From: Phaeobacter sp. 11ANDIMAR09
GTDB lineage: Bacteria > Pseudomonadota > Alphaproteobacteria > Rhodobacterales > Rhodobacteraceae
DNA: 64,000 bases
Reading direction: 5' to 3'
Assembly (NCBI RefSeq): GCF_001294455.1
Contig: NZ_LIKT01000025.1
Location: forward strand, 1 to 64,000
Within the stretch, counting starts at the first letter, position 1. Each line of letters begins with the position of its first letter. Shown here piece by piece: positions 26,946 to 35,764 of the stretch. The notes under the pieces are model-generated. The model did not search any database, had not been told where the DNA came from, and was given only the letters and a program-made list of their open reading frames with translations. The translations under genes and the position numbers were made by a program.

Positions 26946-27598
26946 TGCCCCTCCGCTCCGTTCCTGGCACCGCCTCGATTGCCAACCCTGAGGGAGGCAA
27001 GCTTTTTGCGCCTTCGGCCGCGCGCAACCTTGATGTCCTATGTGATCTGCTGGAGCAGATTGCCCCGTCGGCAGGCCGCCATGCGCTGGAACTGGCCAGT
27101 GGCACCGGCCAGCATGTGGTGGGCTATGCCAACCGCCTGCCCCAGTACAATTGGCAACCTACTGAGGCCGCAGAGGACCGGTTGCACAGCATCAATGCCT
27201 ACATGGAAGAGGCGGCGCTGCCAAATGTGCAACCCGCCAAGCTGCTGGATGCCACAGCCCCAGGCTGGGGCGCGCAGGTGGCCCCGCAGGATCTGATCGT
27301 GCTGTCGAACCTGCTGCACCTGATCAGCACAGCCGAAGCGCAGTGCCTGATCCAGGAGGCCGCTCAGGCGCTGGCCCCCGGCGGGCGGTTGTTGATCTAT
27401 GGCCCCTTCATGCGCGGCGGCGAGCTCACCAGCCCCGGAGATCAAAGCTTTCACGCCTCGCTGCAGGCACATGACCCAGAGATCGGCTACAAGGATGACT
27501 TTGATGTTCTGGATTGGGCCGAGCAAGCCTGGCTCAGCCCTGTAGAGGTCATAGAGACGCCCGCCAACAATCTGGCCCTGGTCCTGTCCAAAGGCTAG
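26945..27598 (+). CDS. DUF938 family SAM-dependent methyltransferase-like protein
   Basis: 217 residues of the DUF938 family, which has a class I methyltransferase fold. The SAM-binding motif is HALELASGTGQHVVGYANRL near residue 45, followed by NWQPTEAAEDRLHSI, LIVLSNLLHLISTAEA and GGRLLIYGPFMRGGE. The N-terminus NPEGGKLFAPSAARN is typical of the family. The start overlaps the preceding stop as TGATG. Substrate and reaction are unknown. Being the last gene of the operon with an aldo/keto reductase and a flavoprotein, it may act on the same metabolite. Confidence 0.88.
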   Translation: MPLRSVPGTASIANPEGGKLFAPSAARNLDVLCDLLEQIAPSAGRHALELASGTGQHVVGYANRLPQYNWQPTEAAEDRLHSINAYMEEAALPNVQPAKLLDATAPGWGAQVAPQDLIVLSNLLHLISTAEAQCLIQEAAQALAPGGRLLIYGPFMRGGELTSPGDQSFHASLQAHDPEIGYKDDFDVLDWAEQAWLSPVEVIETPANNLALVLSKG

Positions 27599-27704
27599 CA
27601 AAGAGCGCTGCGTCACCTTCAGAATGGCATGACCTAGATCAAGGCTTTGGCAGATTGGCCACCATACACCTTCGGCAAATTGAATATTTATCGAAGGACA
27701 TCCA

Positions 27705-28043
27705 ATGGACTGGTCAAGCAAACTGGACATCACCCGTCAGGGGCTGCGCAACCTGAACAAAACCATTCCCGATACAGCCAAGGCCTTTGGCGCGCTTGGG
27801 AAAACCGTAAGAGAAAATGGCGTCCTCGACTTTAAGCAAAAGGAGTTCGTGGCTCTGGGCATCGCGGTTGCCATGCGCTGCGACGATTGCATCGGTTTGC
27901 ATATCGAAGCCTTGATCAAGGCCGAAGCCACCCGCGAAGAAGTCTCTGACGTGCTGGCAATGTCCATCCAAATGGGGGGTGGTCCCTCAATGATGTATGC
28001 GGCAAGAGCGCTGACCTGCTATGATGAGTTGACTGGCGGCTGA
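27705..28043 (+). CDS. AhpD-like / carboxymuconolactone decarboxylase family protein
   Basis: 112 residues with the small helical fold of the AhpD/CMD family. The hallmark is RCDDCIGLHIEALIKA near residue 55: a CxxC followed by His, which in AhpD-like members gives peroxidase or disulfide reductase activity. GILDFKQKEF-type and GGGPSMMYAARALTCYDEL segments match the family C-terminus. A GAAGGA site lies before the ATG. It is a single gene, ended by the bidirectional terminator at 28121-28150. A redox role is likely, the exact partner is not visible. Confidence 0.88.
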   Translation: MDWSSKLDITRQGLRNLNKTIPDTAKAFGALGKTVRENGVLDFKQKEFVALGIAVAMRCDDCIGLHIEALIKAEATREEVSDVLAMSIQMGGGPSMMYAARALTCYDELTGG

Positions 28044-28120
28044 CGCATCTGCCTGTTGACCTGCGTCGTAGGGGGCGCGGGTTGGGATCCTGCCCGCAGC
28101 GTTCCCCTCCCCAAAATGAC

Positions 28121-28150
28121 AAAAGCCCCGGTCTTACGACCGGGGCTTTA
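28121..28150. terminator. Bidirectional intrinsic terminator
   Basis: AAAAGCCCCGGTC-TTAC-GACCGGGGCTTTA: a stem with A-run and T-run on both sides, between the AhpD-like gene and the 3' end of the dimethylglycine dehydrogenase-like gene. Confidence 0.9.
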
Positions 28151-28171
28151 TTGTCTCTGTTTCAGGCCAAC

Positions 28172-30682
28172 TTAGCCGTTTTGACGAATGGTTTCATTCT
28201 TGGGGTCATAGGGGCTGTCGCAGGTCACAACCGCATCCCAGAGCTTGTCCTGCATCTTGACCTTCACCTTGGTGCCTTCCACGGCTTGCTCTGGCTTCAG
28301 ATACCCCATGCCAATCGATTTCTCGAAGGCAACCGAGTACCCACCCGAGGTCAAGCGGCCCAGACGGGTTGTGCCATCCTCGGCGTAGATCGCTTCGCGT
28401 CCCCATGGATCTGCATCCTCAGGACCATCGATCAGCAGGGTGCAGCATTTGAACCGGACACCCGTTTCAACCATGGCCTCTTTGCCGTGGAAGTCTTTTT
28501 CCAGGTCGATAAAGCGTGGCAGATCGGCTTCGGCTGGGGTCGCGTCGCGGCCCAGCTCGGTGCCAAAGGCACGGTAGGATTTCTCCATCCGCAGCCAGTT
28601 TTGCGCCCGGGCGCCGACCAGCTTCATGCCGTGCTTTTCACCCGCTTTTTCCAGCAGATCAAACAGGTAGTTCTGCATTTCGATCGGGTGATGCAGCTCC
28701 CAGCCCAGCTCACCGGTATAGGCCACACGAATTGCATTCACCGGGCACATGCCCAGTTCGATCTGACGGGCCGAGAGCCAGGGGAAACGCTTGTTGGATA
28801 GTGCGGTTTCCGGATCGGCGTCGTTGATCACCTCTTTCAGCACATCACGAGACTTTGGCCCGGCGATGGCAAAGACCCCCCACTGCGTGGTGACATCCTG
28901 GATCTCGATGTAGCCGAACTCTTCCATCTTGTCTTCGGCAGCCTTGCGCAGGAAATCCGCGTCATACTCGGTCCAGGCCCCGGCCGAGACCAGATAGTAG
29001 TTGTTTTCACCGTTGCGCACGATGGTGTATTCGGTGCGGGTGGTGCCCGCCGAGGTCAGCGCATAGGTCAGGTTGATGCGGCCAATCTTTGGCAGTTTGT
29101 TGCAGGTGAACCAGTCGAGGAACTGCGTGGCACCGGGCCCCTTGACCACATGTTTGGTAAAGGCGGTTGCGTCCACCAGGCCAACACCTTCGCGGATCGC
29201 CTTGGCTTCATCCACGGCATATTGCCACCAGCCGCCACGGCGGAAGGAGCGGGCGTCGTGGTCAAAGTTCTCTGGCGCATCTTTGGGGCCAAAGTAGTTG
29301 GGGCGTTCCCAGCCATTGACCCAGCCAAATTGCGCGCCGCGCTCTTTCTGACGATCAAAGGCGGGCGAGCAGCGCAGCGGACGCGCGGCGGGGCGCTCTT
29401 CGTCCGGGTGGTGCAGAATATAGACGTGCTCGTAGCACTCTTCGTTCTTGCGGGCCGCGAACTCGGTGGTCATCCAGTTAGAGGAATACCGCTTGGGGTC
29501 GAGGCTTGCCATGTCGATCTCGGCTTCGCCGTCCACCATCATCTGCGCCAGGTAGTAGCCGGTACCGCCTGCGGCGGTGATGCCAAAGGAGAAGCCCTCT
29601 GCCAGCCACATGTTGCGCAGACCCGGTGCCGGACCAACCAGCGGGTTGCCATCAGGCGTATAGCAGATTGGGCCGTTGAAGTCGTCCTTGAGGCCGCTTT
29701 CGGCGCAGGAGGGCACACGCTCAGCCATCGCCATATACTGTTCCGCGATCCGGTCCAGATCCAGCGGGAACAGATCCGCGCGGAAGCTGTCAGGAACACC
29801 ATGTGCAAACTGCGCAGGGGCGCCGCGCTCATAGATGCCCAGGATCCAGCCGCCACGCTCTTCGCGCGCATAAGACTCGTTGTCAGCGTCGCGCACAACG
29901 GGGTGCTCAGGGTTGCCTGCTTCCCGCCATTTGACCAGCTCAGGATCTTTGTCCATGACAATGAAGGTATGCTCGACCGGGATCGCTGGCATCTTGATGC
30001 CCAGCATCTTGGCGGTGCGCTGCGCGTGATTGCCAGAGGCGGTCACGACATGTTCAGCGGTGATCACAACCTGCTCGTCAGACGGAATGAGGTTGCCACC
30101 CTTTTCGATCATCTTGGTGCAGGTGACTTCCCAATGGGTGCCGGTCCAATGGAAGGCATCCGCCTGCATTTTGCGGTGGATTTCAACGCCACGCTGACGG
30201 GCGCCCTTGGCCATGGCCTGGGTCACATCGGCGGGGTTAATATAGCCATCCTCAGTGTGGTAGATGGCGCCTTTCAGGTCGCCAGTTTCAATCAGTGGCC
30301 AGCGCTCTTTGATCTGATCCGGGGTCAGCCATTCATAGTCGACGTCGCAGGTTTCTGCTGTCGAAGCATAGAGCATATATTCGTCCATACGCTCTTTTGT
30401 CTGCGCCATGCGCAGGTTACCCACCACAGCAAAACCCGCATTGAGACCGGTCTCTTCTTCCAACTGCTTGTAGAAATCGACCGAGTATTTGTGGATATGG
30501 GTTGTCGCAAAGGACATGTTGAACAGGGGCAGCAGGCCCGCTGCGTGCCAGGTGGAGCCGGAGGTCAGCTCGTCACGCTCGATCAGCATGACATCGTCCC
30601 AGCCCGCTTTGGCAAGGTGATAGGCAATCGAGGTGCCAACGGCGCCGCCGCCGACGACCAGTGCTTTGACTTGGGTTTTCAT
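28172..30682 (-). CDS. Dimethylglycine/sarcosine dehydrogenase-like flavoprotein
   Basis: 836 residues in two parts. The N-terminal half is a DAO-type FAD domain (ALVVGGGAVGTSIAYHLAKA) with GSTWHAAGLLPLFN, whose His is the residue that carries covalent FAD in dimethylglycine and sarcosine dehydrogenases. The C-terminal half, from about residue 450, is a GcvT-like folate-binding domain (LTSAGTTRTEYTIVRNGENN and GELGWELHHPIEMQNYLFD). Such enzymes remove methyl groups from glycine-betaine breakdown products and pass the C1 unit to tetrahydrofolate, fitting a marine bacterium that uses betaine. The ATG at 30682 follows GGAGAA. Exact substrate is uncertain between dimethylglycine, sarcosine and relatives. 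Confidence 0.9.
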   Translation of the reverse strand: MKTQVKALVVGGGAVGTSIAYHLAKAGWDDVMLIERDELTSGSTWHAAGLLPLFNMSFATTHIHKYSVDFYKQLEEETGLNAGFAVVGNLRMAQTKERMDEYMLYASTAETCDVDYEWLTPDQIKERWPLIETGDLKGAIYHTEDGYINPADVTQAMAKGARQRGVEIHRKMQADAFHWTGTHWEVTCTKMIEKGGNLIPSDEQVVITAEHVVTASGNHAQRTAKMLGIKMPAIPVEHTFIVMDKDPELVKWREAGNPEHPVVRDADNESYAREERGGWILGIYERGAPAQFAHGVPDSFRADLFPLDLDRIAEQYMAMAERVPSCAESGLKDDFNGPICYTPDGNPLVGPAPGLRNMWLAEGFSFGITAAGGTGYYLAQMMVDGEAEIDMASLDPKRYSSNWMTTEFAARKNEECYEHVYILHHPDEERPAARPLRCSPAFDRQKERGAQFGWVNGWERPNYFGPKDAPENFDHDARSFRRGGWWQYAVDEAKAIREGVGLVDATAFTKHVVKGPGATQFLDWFTCNKLPKIGRINLTYALTSAGTTRTEYTIVRNGENNYYLVSAGAWTEYDADFLRKAAEDKMEEFGYIEIQDVTTQWGVFAIAGPKSRDVLKEVINDADPETALSNKRFPWLSARQIELGMCPVNAIRVAYTGELGWELHHPIEMQNYLFDLLEKAGEKHGMKLVGARAQNWLRMEKSYRAFGTELGRDATPAEADLPRFIDLEKDFHGKEAMVETGVRFKCCTLLIDGPEDADPWGREAIYAEDGTTRLGRLTSGGYSVAFEKSIGMGYLKPEQAVEGTKVKVKMQDKLWDAVVTCDSPYDPKNETIRQNG

Positions 30683-30733
30683 GAGGCCGTTCTCCGGAAC
30701 AAGTGACTCGGTTTCTGCATCGGTTATGCCCAA

Positions 30734-30751
30734 AGCCCGGGAAACCGGGCT
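30734..30751 (-). promoter_or_regulatory. Leader hairpin of the dehydrogenase gene
   Basis: AGCCCGG-GAAA-CCGGGCT, a perfect 7-bp stem, lies about 50 bases upstream of the start codon. A possible -35 (TTGACT on the minus strand near 30774-30779) lies just upstream. The hairpin is too short for a known riboswitch, and I see no glycine-riboswitch-like domain. Confidence 0.35.
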
Positions 30752-30865
30752 AAATCCATCCGACGCAAATATAGTCAAAACCGACCTTTTGGCGCGAAGC
30801 GGCCCTGCTTGCGACCTTGAGATGCCGCCAGGTCACCAGGCTCTCATGCGCCTGTTCCAATCCGG

Positions 30866-31207
30866 TTACTGGCAGTCCAGCGCAGTCCCGCGGCGAATAC
30901 AGACCGTGGCGGGTGCCTCTTGCGGGGCTTGACCCGCTGCTTCGGCCAGATCCTCCCCCCCCGAGAGACCAGCCCCCTCTTGGCCTCCAAGCTCGGTGAC
31001 TCGTTGCCAAAGCACACTCTCCTGAAGAGCCTCCGCGACTTGGCTAGCCGGTTTTGGGTCATAGCGTTTTTGCACGAGGGCCATATAGTCCTTCATGCTC
31101 AGCTCGCCCGGCCCCAGCCCGGCTTTCTGACTTTGCATATTGTAGTCGACGGCAATCACCGCCTGGGTGCTAAGCACCATAATTCCCAAGGCTTTTCGCA
31201 CAAACAT
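30866..31207 (-). CDS. Small exported or membrane-anchored protein, unrecognised
   Basis: 113 residues starting MFVRKALGIMVLSTQAVIA, which reads as a short signal peptide or anchor. The remainder is polar with DYNMQSQKAGLGPGELSMKD and YMALVQKRYDPKP, then a Glu/Ala-rich section and two Cys in the C-terminal part. An earlier in-frame start at 31258 adds 17 residues that do not help. The ATG at 31207 was chosen because the hydrophobic segment starts there; a GGGGTTGGG run upstream is only a fair binding site. It lies between the D-lactate dehydrogenase-like and dimethylglycine dehydrogenase-like genes on the same strand. No function can be assigned. Confidence 0.6.
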   Translation of the reverse strand: MFVRKALGIMVLSTQAVIAVDYNMQSQKAGLGPGELSMKDYMALVQKRYDPKPASQVAEALQESVLWQRVTELGGQEGAGLSGGEDLAEAAGQAPQEAPATVCIRRGTALDCQ

Positions 31208-31319
31208 TTGCCCAACCCCAAAACTGCTCCAGCATTTGATGGCAAAGCTATCAGGCAATTGGGGGCAAATTGTGACCCCGCGCCGGACCTGAACAAGCCA
31301 GAAGCGGGGAGATCAGGCC

Positions 31320-32729
31320 TCAACCTCGATCGCTGAGGATCTTGCCAGGGTTGAGGATGTCATCCGGATCAAGGGCGGCCTTGATCGCCGCCATATAGCG
31401 AGTGGCGGCCCCCAATTCTTTTTGCAGGTAGGGGCGCTTGCCCTGCCCGATACCGTGCTCGCCCGTGCAGGTCCCCTCCAAGGAGATCGCCAGATCATTG
31501 AGCCAGCTGACAAATTCATCTGCTTTCCGGCGCTCTTCAGCGCTGTCCATATCGACCAGAACCAGCGAGTGGAAATTCCCATCCCCCACATGGCCCACCA
31601 CTGGTGCAATCAGCCCCAGCTCTTCGGCCTTTGCTTGAGTGGCGCCAACGCATTCCGCCAGTTTCGAGATCGGCACGCAGACATCGGTTGAAATTCCCTT
31701 GGTTCCGGGGCGGATCTGCATGCAGGCCCAATACATGTCATGGCGCGCCTGCCACAGCTTGTTGCGCTCCTCCGCCGAGGAGGTCGCCTCAATGTCAAAC
31801 CCCCCAAATTCATCCGCAATGGCGGCAAAGGTCTCGCTCTGCTCCAACACGCCAGCATCCGAGCCGTGGAACTCCAGCAGCAGCAACGGCGTTTCGGGCA
31901 GTGACAAATTGGAATAGCTGTTGGCCGCCTTGACGCTCATCTCGTCCAGCAGCTCCATGCGGGCGACGGGAATACCATATTGAATGGTCATCATCACTGC
32001 GCGGCAGGCATCATCAACGCTGCGGAAGGAACAGCGCGCTGAGCGGATCGCCTCGGGGATCCCCTGCAGACGCAGGGTGATTTCTGTCATCAGACCCAGC
32101 GTGCCCTCCGAGCCCACCATCAATCGGGTAAGGTCATAGCCAGCCGAGGATTTTTTGGCGCGCTGCGCGGTGCGGATCACTTCGCCATCGGCCATCACCA
32201 CCTCCAGTGCCAGCACATTGTCCTTCATGGTGCCATAGCGCACCGCATTGGTGCCTGAGGCCCGCGTCGCGGCCATCCCCCCCAACGAGGCATTGGCACC
32301 GGGATCAATCGGAAAGAACAGGCCCTGATCGCGCAGGAAAGTGTTGAGCTGTTCACGGGTCACACCGGGCTGCACCACCACATCCAGATCCTCGGCGTTG
32401 ACCTTCAGGATCTGATCCATCCGCATCATGTCGACACAGATCCCACCAGCGGGCGCATTGACATGGCCCTCCAGCGAAGTGCCGGTGCCAAAGGGAATAA
32501 CCGGCACGCCATATTTGGCGCAGGTCTTGACGATACTCGCCACCTCTTCGGTCGAGGTCGGGAAAACCACGGCATCTGGCGCCTGGGTATTGATCCAGGT
32601 GGTGGTATGGCCATGTTGCTCGCGGATCGCCTGCCCAGTCTGCAGCTGATCGCCAAACCGCTGCTTCAGCACCCCAATAGCAGCTTCAATTCCGGCCTCA
32701 TTTCGCGGCAATGCGGTTGCTTGCACCAT
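31320..32729 (-). CDS. FAD-linked D-lactate/2-hydroxyacid dehydrogenase
   Basis: 469 residues, a member of the GlcD/D-lactate dehydrogenase (cytochrome) branch of vanillyl-alcohol-oxidase-type flavoproteins. The FAD domain shows VIPFGTGTSLEGHVNAP near residue 80, GVTREQLNTFL, IDPGANASLGGMAATRASGT near 140 and VGSEGTLGLMTEITLRL near 205. The C-terminal substrate cap has GHVGDGNFHSL and EGTCTGEHGIGQGK, the His/Asn/Glu site of the D-lactate group. It likely oxidises a D-2-hydroxyacid to the keto acid and gives electrons to a quinone or cytochrome. The ATG at 32729 follows AGAGGAA. A perfect 20-bp palindrome lies 50 bases upstream. Confidence 0.9.
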   Translation of the reverse strand: MVQATALPRNEAGIEAAIGVLKQRFGDQLQTGQAIREQHGHTTTWINTQAPDAVVFPTSTEEVASIVKTCAKYGVPVIPFGTGTSLEGHVNAPAGGICVDMMRMDQILKVNAEDLDVVVQPGVTREQLNTFLRDQGLFFPIDPGANASLGGMAATRASGTNAVRYGTMKDNVLALEVVMADGEVIRTAQRAKKSSAGYDLTRLMVGSEGTLGLMTEITLRLQGIPEAIRSARCSFRSVDDACRAVMMTIQYGIPVARMELLDEMSVKAANSYSNLSLPETPLLLLEFHGSDAGVLEQSETFAAIADEFGGFDIEATSSAEERNKLWQARHDMYWACMQIRPGTKGISTDVCVPISKLAECVGATQAKAEELGLIAPVVGHVGDGNFHSLVLVDMDSAEERRKADEFVSWLNDLAISLEGTCTGEHGIGQGKRPYLQKELGAATRYMAAIKAALDPDDILNPGKILSDRG

Positions 32730-32778
32730 GTCTTGTTCCTCTTGTTTTCCCGACGCCACCCGGCGCCGTCGCTCCCCT

Positions 32779-32798
32779 CGTGTTGTCATGACAACACG
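32779..32798. promoter_or_regulatory. Perfect 20-bp palindrome, candidate operator
   Basis: CGTGTTGTCATGACAACACG is a perfect palindrome about 50 bases upstream of the D-lactate dehydrogenase-like start. Its core TTGT-CATG-ACAA is of the GntR/FCD type (GT...AC half sites). No regulator of that kind lies next to this gene, the nearest being the GntR at 40435. Confidence 0.6.
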
Positions 32799-32813
32799 CA
32801 GTTCTTATTGCGC

Positions 32814-32847
32814 AAAAAAGGGGCGCAGGCAAGCTCCGCCTCCGCCC
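32814..32847 (-). terminator. Intrinsic terminator of the gamma-glutamyltransferase unit
   Basis: On the minus strand a GGGGCG/CGCCCC stem with an inner GGC/GCC is followed by six T residues. It lies about 80 bases past the stop of the gamma-glutamyltransferase gene. A separate 9-bp inverted repeat CCTCCGGAC/GTCCGGAGG (32860-32901) stands between stop and terminator. Confidence 0.8.
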
Positions 32848-32923
32848 CGCTCTTTTCACCCTCCGGACTGCTCCCAGGGTTTAGCCCCCGACGTCCGGAG
32901 GTCCCCCAAGCCGCCCTGGCGGT

Positions 32924-34714
32924 TCACTCCCCCAGCGCGATGCCCTCACGACGCGGGTCGGCTCCGCCCTTGAGCGTTGCACCAATTTCAATGGCATGCA
33001 GACCCGAGTTCAGATCACGGATATTAACCTCATACCCGCTTTCGGTCAGGGCGGCCTCCATCTCTGCTGCGGCAGTTCCAGCCTCCAGATCATAGGTGCC
33101 AAAGCGGTTCACCGCATGGGGCAGCGACAGAGCCTGCTGCACATTCAGTCCCCAGTCGGCCCAGGCAATGATGGCGGTTGCCACATAGCCAATGATACGG
33201 CTGCCGCCCGGAGAGCCGATGGCCAGCACCGGCTTACCCTCCTGCAACACAATTGTGGGAGCCATCGAAGACCGGGGGCGTTTGCCCGGCTCTAGCCGAT
33301 TGGCAATCGGCACCCCGTCGCGGTGGCTGCGGAAAGAGAAATCGGTCAGCTCATTGTTGAGCAGGAAACCGTTGCTCATCAATCGCGAACCAAAGCCGTT
33401 TTCGATGGTCGTGGTCATCGACAGGACATTGCCATATTGATCGACAATCGAGATATGCGAGGTCGAGGGAAATTCGATCGAGTCATCCTCGGCCCAACGC
33501 GGCGACAGCCCTGCGTGATCAAACTCCGGCTTACCGGGCGCCACTTCAGCCAACGCGCCATCGCCGGCCAGCAGCGCTCCCCGTTCAGCCAGATAGCCGG
33601 GATCAACCAGCCCCTTGGCTGGCACCGGCACAAAATCGCTGTCGGCCATGTAGCGTCCCCGGTCGGCAAAGGCGAGCCGCGAGGCATCCCCGATCAGCCG
33701 CCAGGCCTCAGGGTTATCGGCCCCCAGCGCGGCCAGATCATAGCCGCCCAACATGCCCAGGATCTGTCCCACGGTCAGCGCCCCCGAAGAGGGCGGACCC
33801 ATGCCGCAGACCTCAAAAGAGCGATAGCTGGCGCAGCTCGCCCGGCGTTCCTTGACCTCGTAGAGCGCCAAGTCAATTGCTGAAAGCACACCGGGATTGC
33901 CCGCAGCAGTCTGCACCGTGCGCACAATATCCGCCGCGATTGGCCCAGTGTAGAACCCCTCGCCCCCCTTCTCGGCCAGGGTGCGCAGCACCTCGGCATA
34001 GTCCGTGTTTGTCAGCAGATCTCCTGCGGCCAAGGGCGAGCCGCCAGGCAGGAAGTAGTCCGCCGTGGCCGCAAAGCGCCCCAGTCGATCAGCATCGCGC
34101 GCAATCGCGCCCGCCATGCGCGGCGAAACCTCAAAGCCCTCTTCCGCCAGGGCGATCCCTGCGTCAAACAGCGAGGCCCAGTTCGCCTGCCCCCATTTGC
34201 GATGCGCCGCCTCTAGCAAGGCCGGGGTTCCAGGTGTCCCCACCGAGCGGCCGCCAACCACCGCGTCAAAGAATTTCAAAGGCGCGCCTGTCTCGTCCTG
34301 AAACAGCCGTGGCGTTGCCGCCAAAGGCGCGGTTTCACGCGCGTCCAGCGTGGTGACTTCGCCGGTTTTAGCATCAAACCAAACCAAAAACGCCCCGCCG
34401 CCCAGACCAGAGGACTGCGGCTCGACCAGCCCCAGAACGGTCTGCACCGCCACCATGGCATCCGCAGCGGTGCCGCCCTGGCGCAGGATCCCAGCCCCGG
34501 CCTCAACCGCATAGGGATTGGCAGCTGCAATCATCCAGTTCTCGGCCTCAACCACCTGCCCGGCGTCGCGGGCGGCAAAAGACGTGGCAACCGCCTCAGA
34601 GATGGCAGTGATCCCGGCAGCGCTCTGCCCCTCAGGGGCTACAGCATCCGCAGCTTCCTGCGCCGTGGCAGCGGATGCCGAAAGCGCCAGGCAGGTCAGT
34701 AGAACAGATCTCAT
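32924..34714 (-). CDS. ggt: Gamma-glutamyltransferase
   Basis: Cleaves the gamma-glutamyl bond of glutathione and related compounds in the periplasm. The 596-residue precursor has a signal peptide (MRSVLLTCLALSASAATAQ). It matures by self-cleavage before the nucleophilic Thr in FPSTSHISIVDQYGNV near residue 400, giving large and small subunits. Other marks are SGLGGGAFLVWFD near 105 (large subunit), NGFGSRLMSNGFLLNNELTD, and RPRSSMAPTIVLQ and IGSPGGSRIIGYV of the small subunit. ATG at 34714 follows GGAG. It lies 39 bases after a D-2-hydroxyacid dehydrogenase gene, probably on the same transcript. Confidence 0.94.
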   Translation of the reverse strand: MRSVLLTCLALSASAATAQEAADAVAPEGQSAAGITAISEAVATSFAARDAGQVVEAENWMIAAANPYAVEAGAGILRQGGTAADAMVAVQTVLGLVEPQSSGLGGGAFLVWFDAKTGEVTTLDARETAPLAATPRLFQDETGAPLKFFDAVVGGRSVGTPGTPALLEAAHRKWGQANWASLFDAGIALAEEGFEVSPRMAGAIARDADRLGRFAATADYFLPGGSPLAAGDLLTNTDYAEVLRTLAEKGGEGFYTGPIAADIVRTVQTAAGNPGVLSAIDLALYEVKERRASCASYRSFEVCGMGPPSSGALTVGQILGMLGGYDLAALGADNPEAWRLIGDASRLAFADRGRYMADSDFVPVPAKGLVDPGYLAERGALLAGDGALAEVAPGKPEFDHAGLSPRWAEDDSIEFPSTSHISIVDQYGNVLSMTTTIENGFGSRLMSNGFLLNNELTDFSFRSHRDGVPIANRLEPGKRPRSSMAPTIVLQEGKPVLAIGSPGGSRIIGYVATAIIAWADWGLNVQQALSLPHAVNRFGTYDLEAGTAAAEMEAALTESGYEVNIRDLNSGLHAIEIGATLKGGADPRREGIALGE

Positions 34715-34753
34715 GAAATCTCCAAACACAGCTAAAAGTTGCAGTTCAGATCC

Positions 34754-35764
34754 TTACAACATGGCGAGAACCACCTGATCAGGAGGCCGGTGACCATCCT
34801 CGAAAGTCTTGATATTCAACAAGACTTTTTCGCCCATCTCGATCCGCCCCTCCAGGGTTGCAGAACCCATATGGGGTAGCAGTACCACATTTGGCAACTC
34901 GCGCAAACGTGGATTGATATCGGTGCCGTTTTCATAGACATCCAACCCAGCGCCAGCGACTTCATTGTTGCGCAGCATCCGGGTAAGCGCATGTTCATCA
35001 ATCACCTCCCCGCGCGAGGTATTCACCACCACTGCCGAGGGTTTCATCAGCTTCAACCGACGTGCATTTAGCAAATGAAAGGTCGAAGGCGTCGAGGGGC
35101 AATTGACCGAGATCACATCCATGCGTGCCACCATTTGGTCGAGGCTTTCCCAATAGGTAGCCTCCAGCTCAGATTCAACTTCGGGGCGTAGGCGGCGGCG
35201 ATTGTTATAGTGGATCTGCATGCCAAAAGCGCGCGCACGCCGGGCCACCGCCTGACCAATCTGCCCCATACCTAGGATACCCAGGCGGCGTCCAGCCAGT
35301 CGCCCCCCCAGCATGGCGGTAGGAGCCCAGCCCTGCCAGTCGCCCTTTTGCATCACGGCCAACCCTTCGGGAATGCGACGCACTACGGCCATGATCAACG
35401 CCATGGCCATATCGGCGGTATCATCAGTCAGCACGCCTGGCGTATTGGACACCAGAATGCCCCGCTGACGGGCGGTGGCAACGTCAATATGATCCACCCC
35501 GGCACCATAGTTGGCGATCAGCTTTAGCTTTTCTCCTGCCTGCCCCAACAGCGCAGCATCAATACTGTCGGTCACCGTTGGCACCAGCACATCTGCCTCT
35601 TTCATGGCAGCCGCCAGTTCCTGGCGGCTCATCGGCGTATCATCGCTGCGCAGCGTCACATCGAACAGCTCGCTCAGCCGTGTCTCTACCGGCTCTGGCA
35701 ACCGTCGCGTAACAACAACACTCAGACGTTCTCTTGCCACTTTTGCTCTCCCCTGGCTTTTCAT
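34754..35764 (-). CDS. NAD(P)-dependent D-2-hydroxyacid dehydrogenase
   Basis: 336 residues of the family that reduces glyoxylate, hydroxypyruvate and similar keto acids. The nucleotide-binding motif is RLGILGMGQIGQAVARRARA near residue 160. The catalytic Arg lies in VVNTSRGEVIDEHAL near 250, the Glu in AGAGLDVYENG, and the His in VVLLPHMGSAT near 300. LIANYGAGVDHIDV is the family N-terminal signature. ATG at 35764 is preceded by GGAAGAAGAG; the frame is open further up but without protein-like sequence. With gamma-glutamyltransferase downstream and a D-lactate dehydrogenase-like gene beyond, it may belong to hydroxyacid turnover. Confidence 0.9.
   Translation of the reverse strand: MKSQGRAKVARERLSVVVTRRLPEPVETRLSELFDVTLRSDDTPMSRQELAAAMKEADVLVPTVTDSIDAALLGQAGEKLKLIANYGAGVDHIDVATARQRGILVSNTPGVLTDDTADMAMALIMAVVRRIPEGLAVMQKGDWQGWAPTAMLGGRLAGRRLGILGMGQIGQAVARRARAFGMQIHYNNRRRLRPEVESELEATYWESLDQMVARMDVISVNCPSTPSTFHLLNARRLKLMKPSAVVVNTSRGEVIDEHALTRMLRNNEVAGAGLDVYENGTDINPRLRELPNVVLLPHMGSATLEGRIEMGEKVLLNIKTFEDGHRPPDQVVLAML

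Noticed and set aside
29150-30706. A 518-codon plus-strand open frame opposite the dimethylglycine dehydrogenase-like gene
   Set aside because: The minus-strand protein has complete FAD and GcvT motifs; the antisense product does not resemble any protein.
30683-30865. Glycine riboswitch before the dimethylglycine dehydrogenase-like gene
   Set aside because: Only a 7-bp hairpin is present; the conserved core and tandem aptamer layout of glycine riboswitches are absent.
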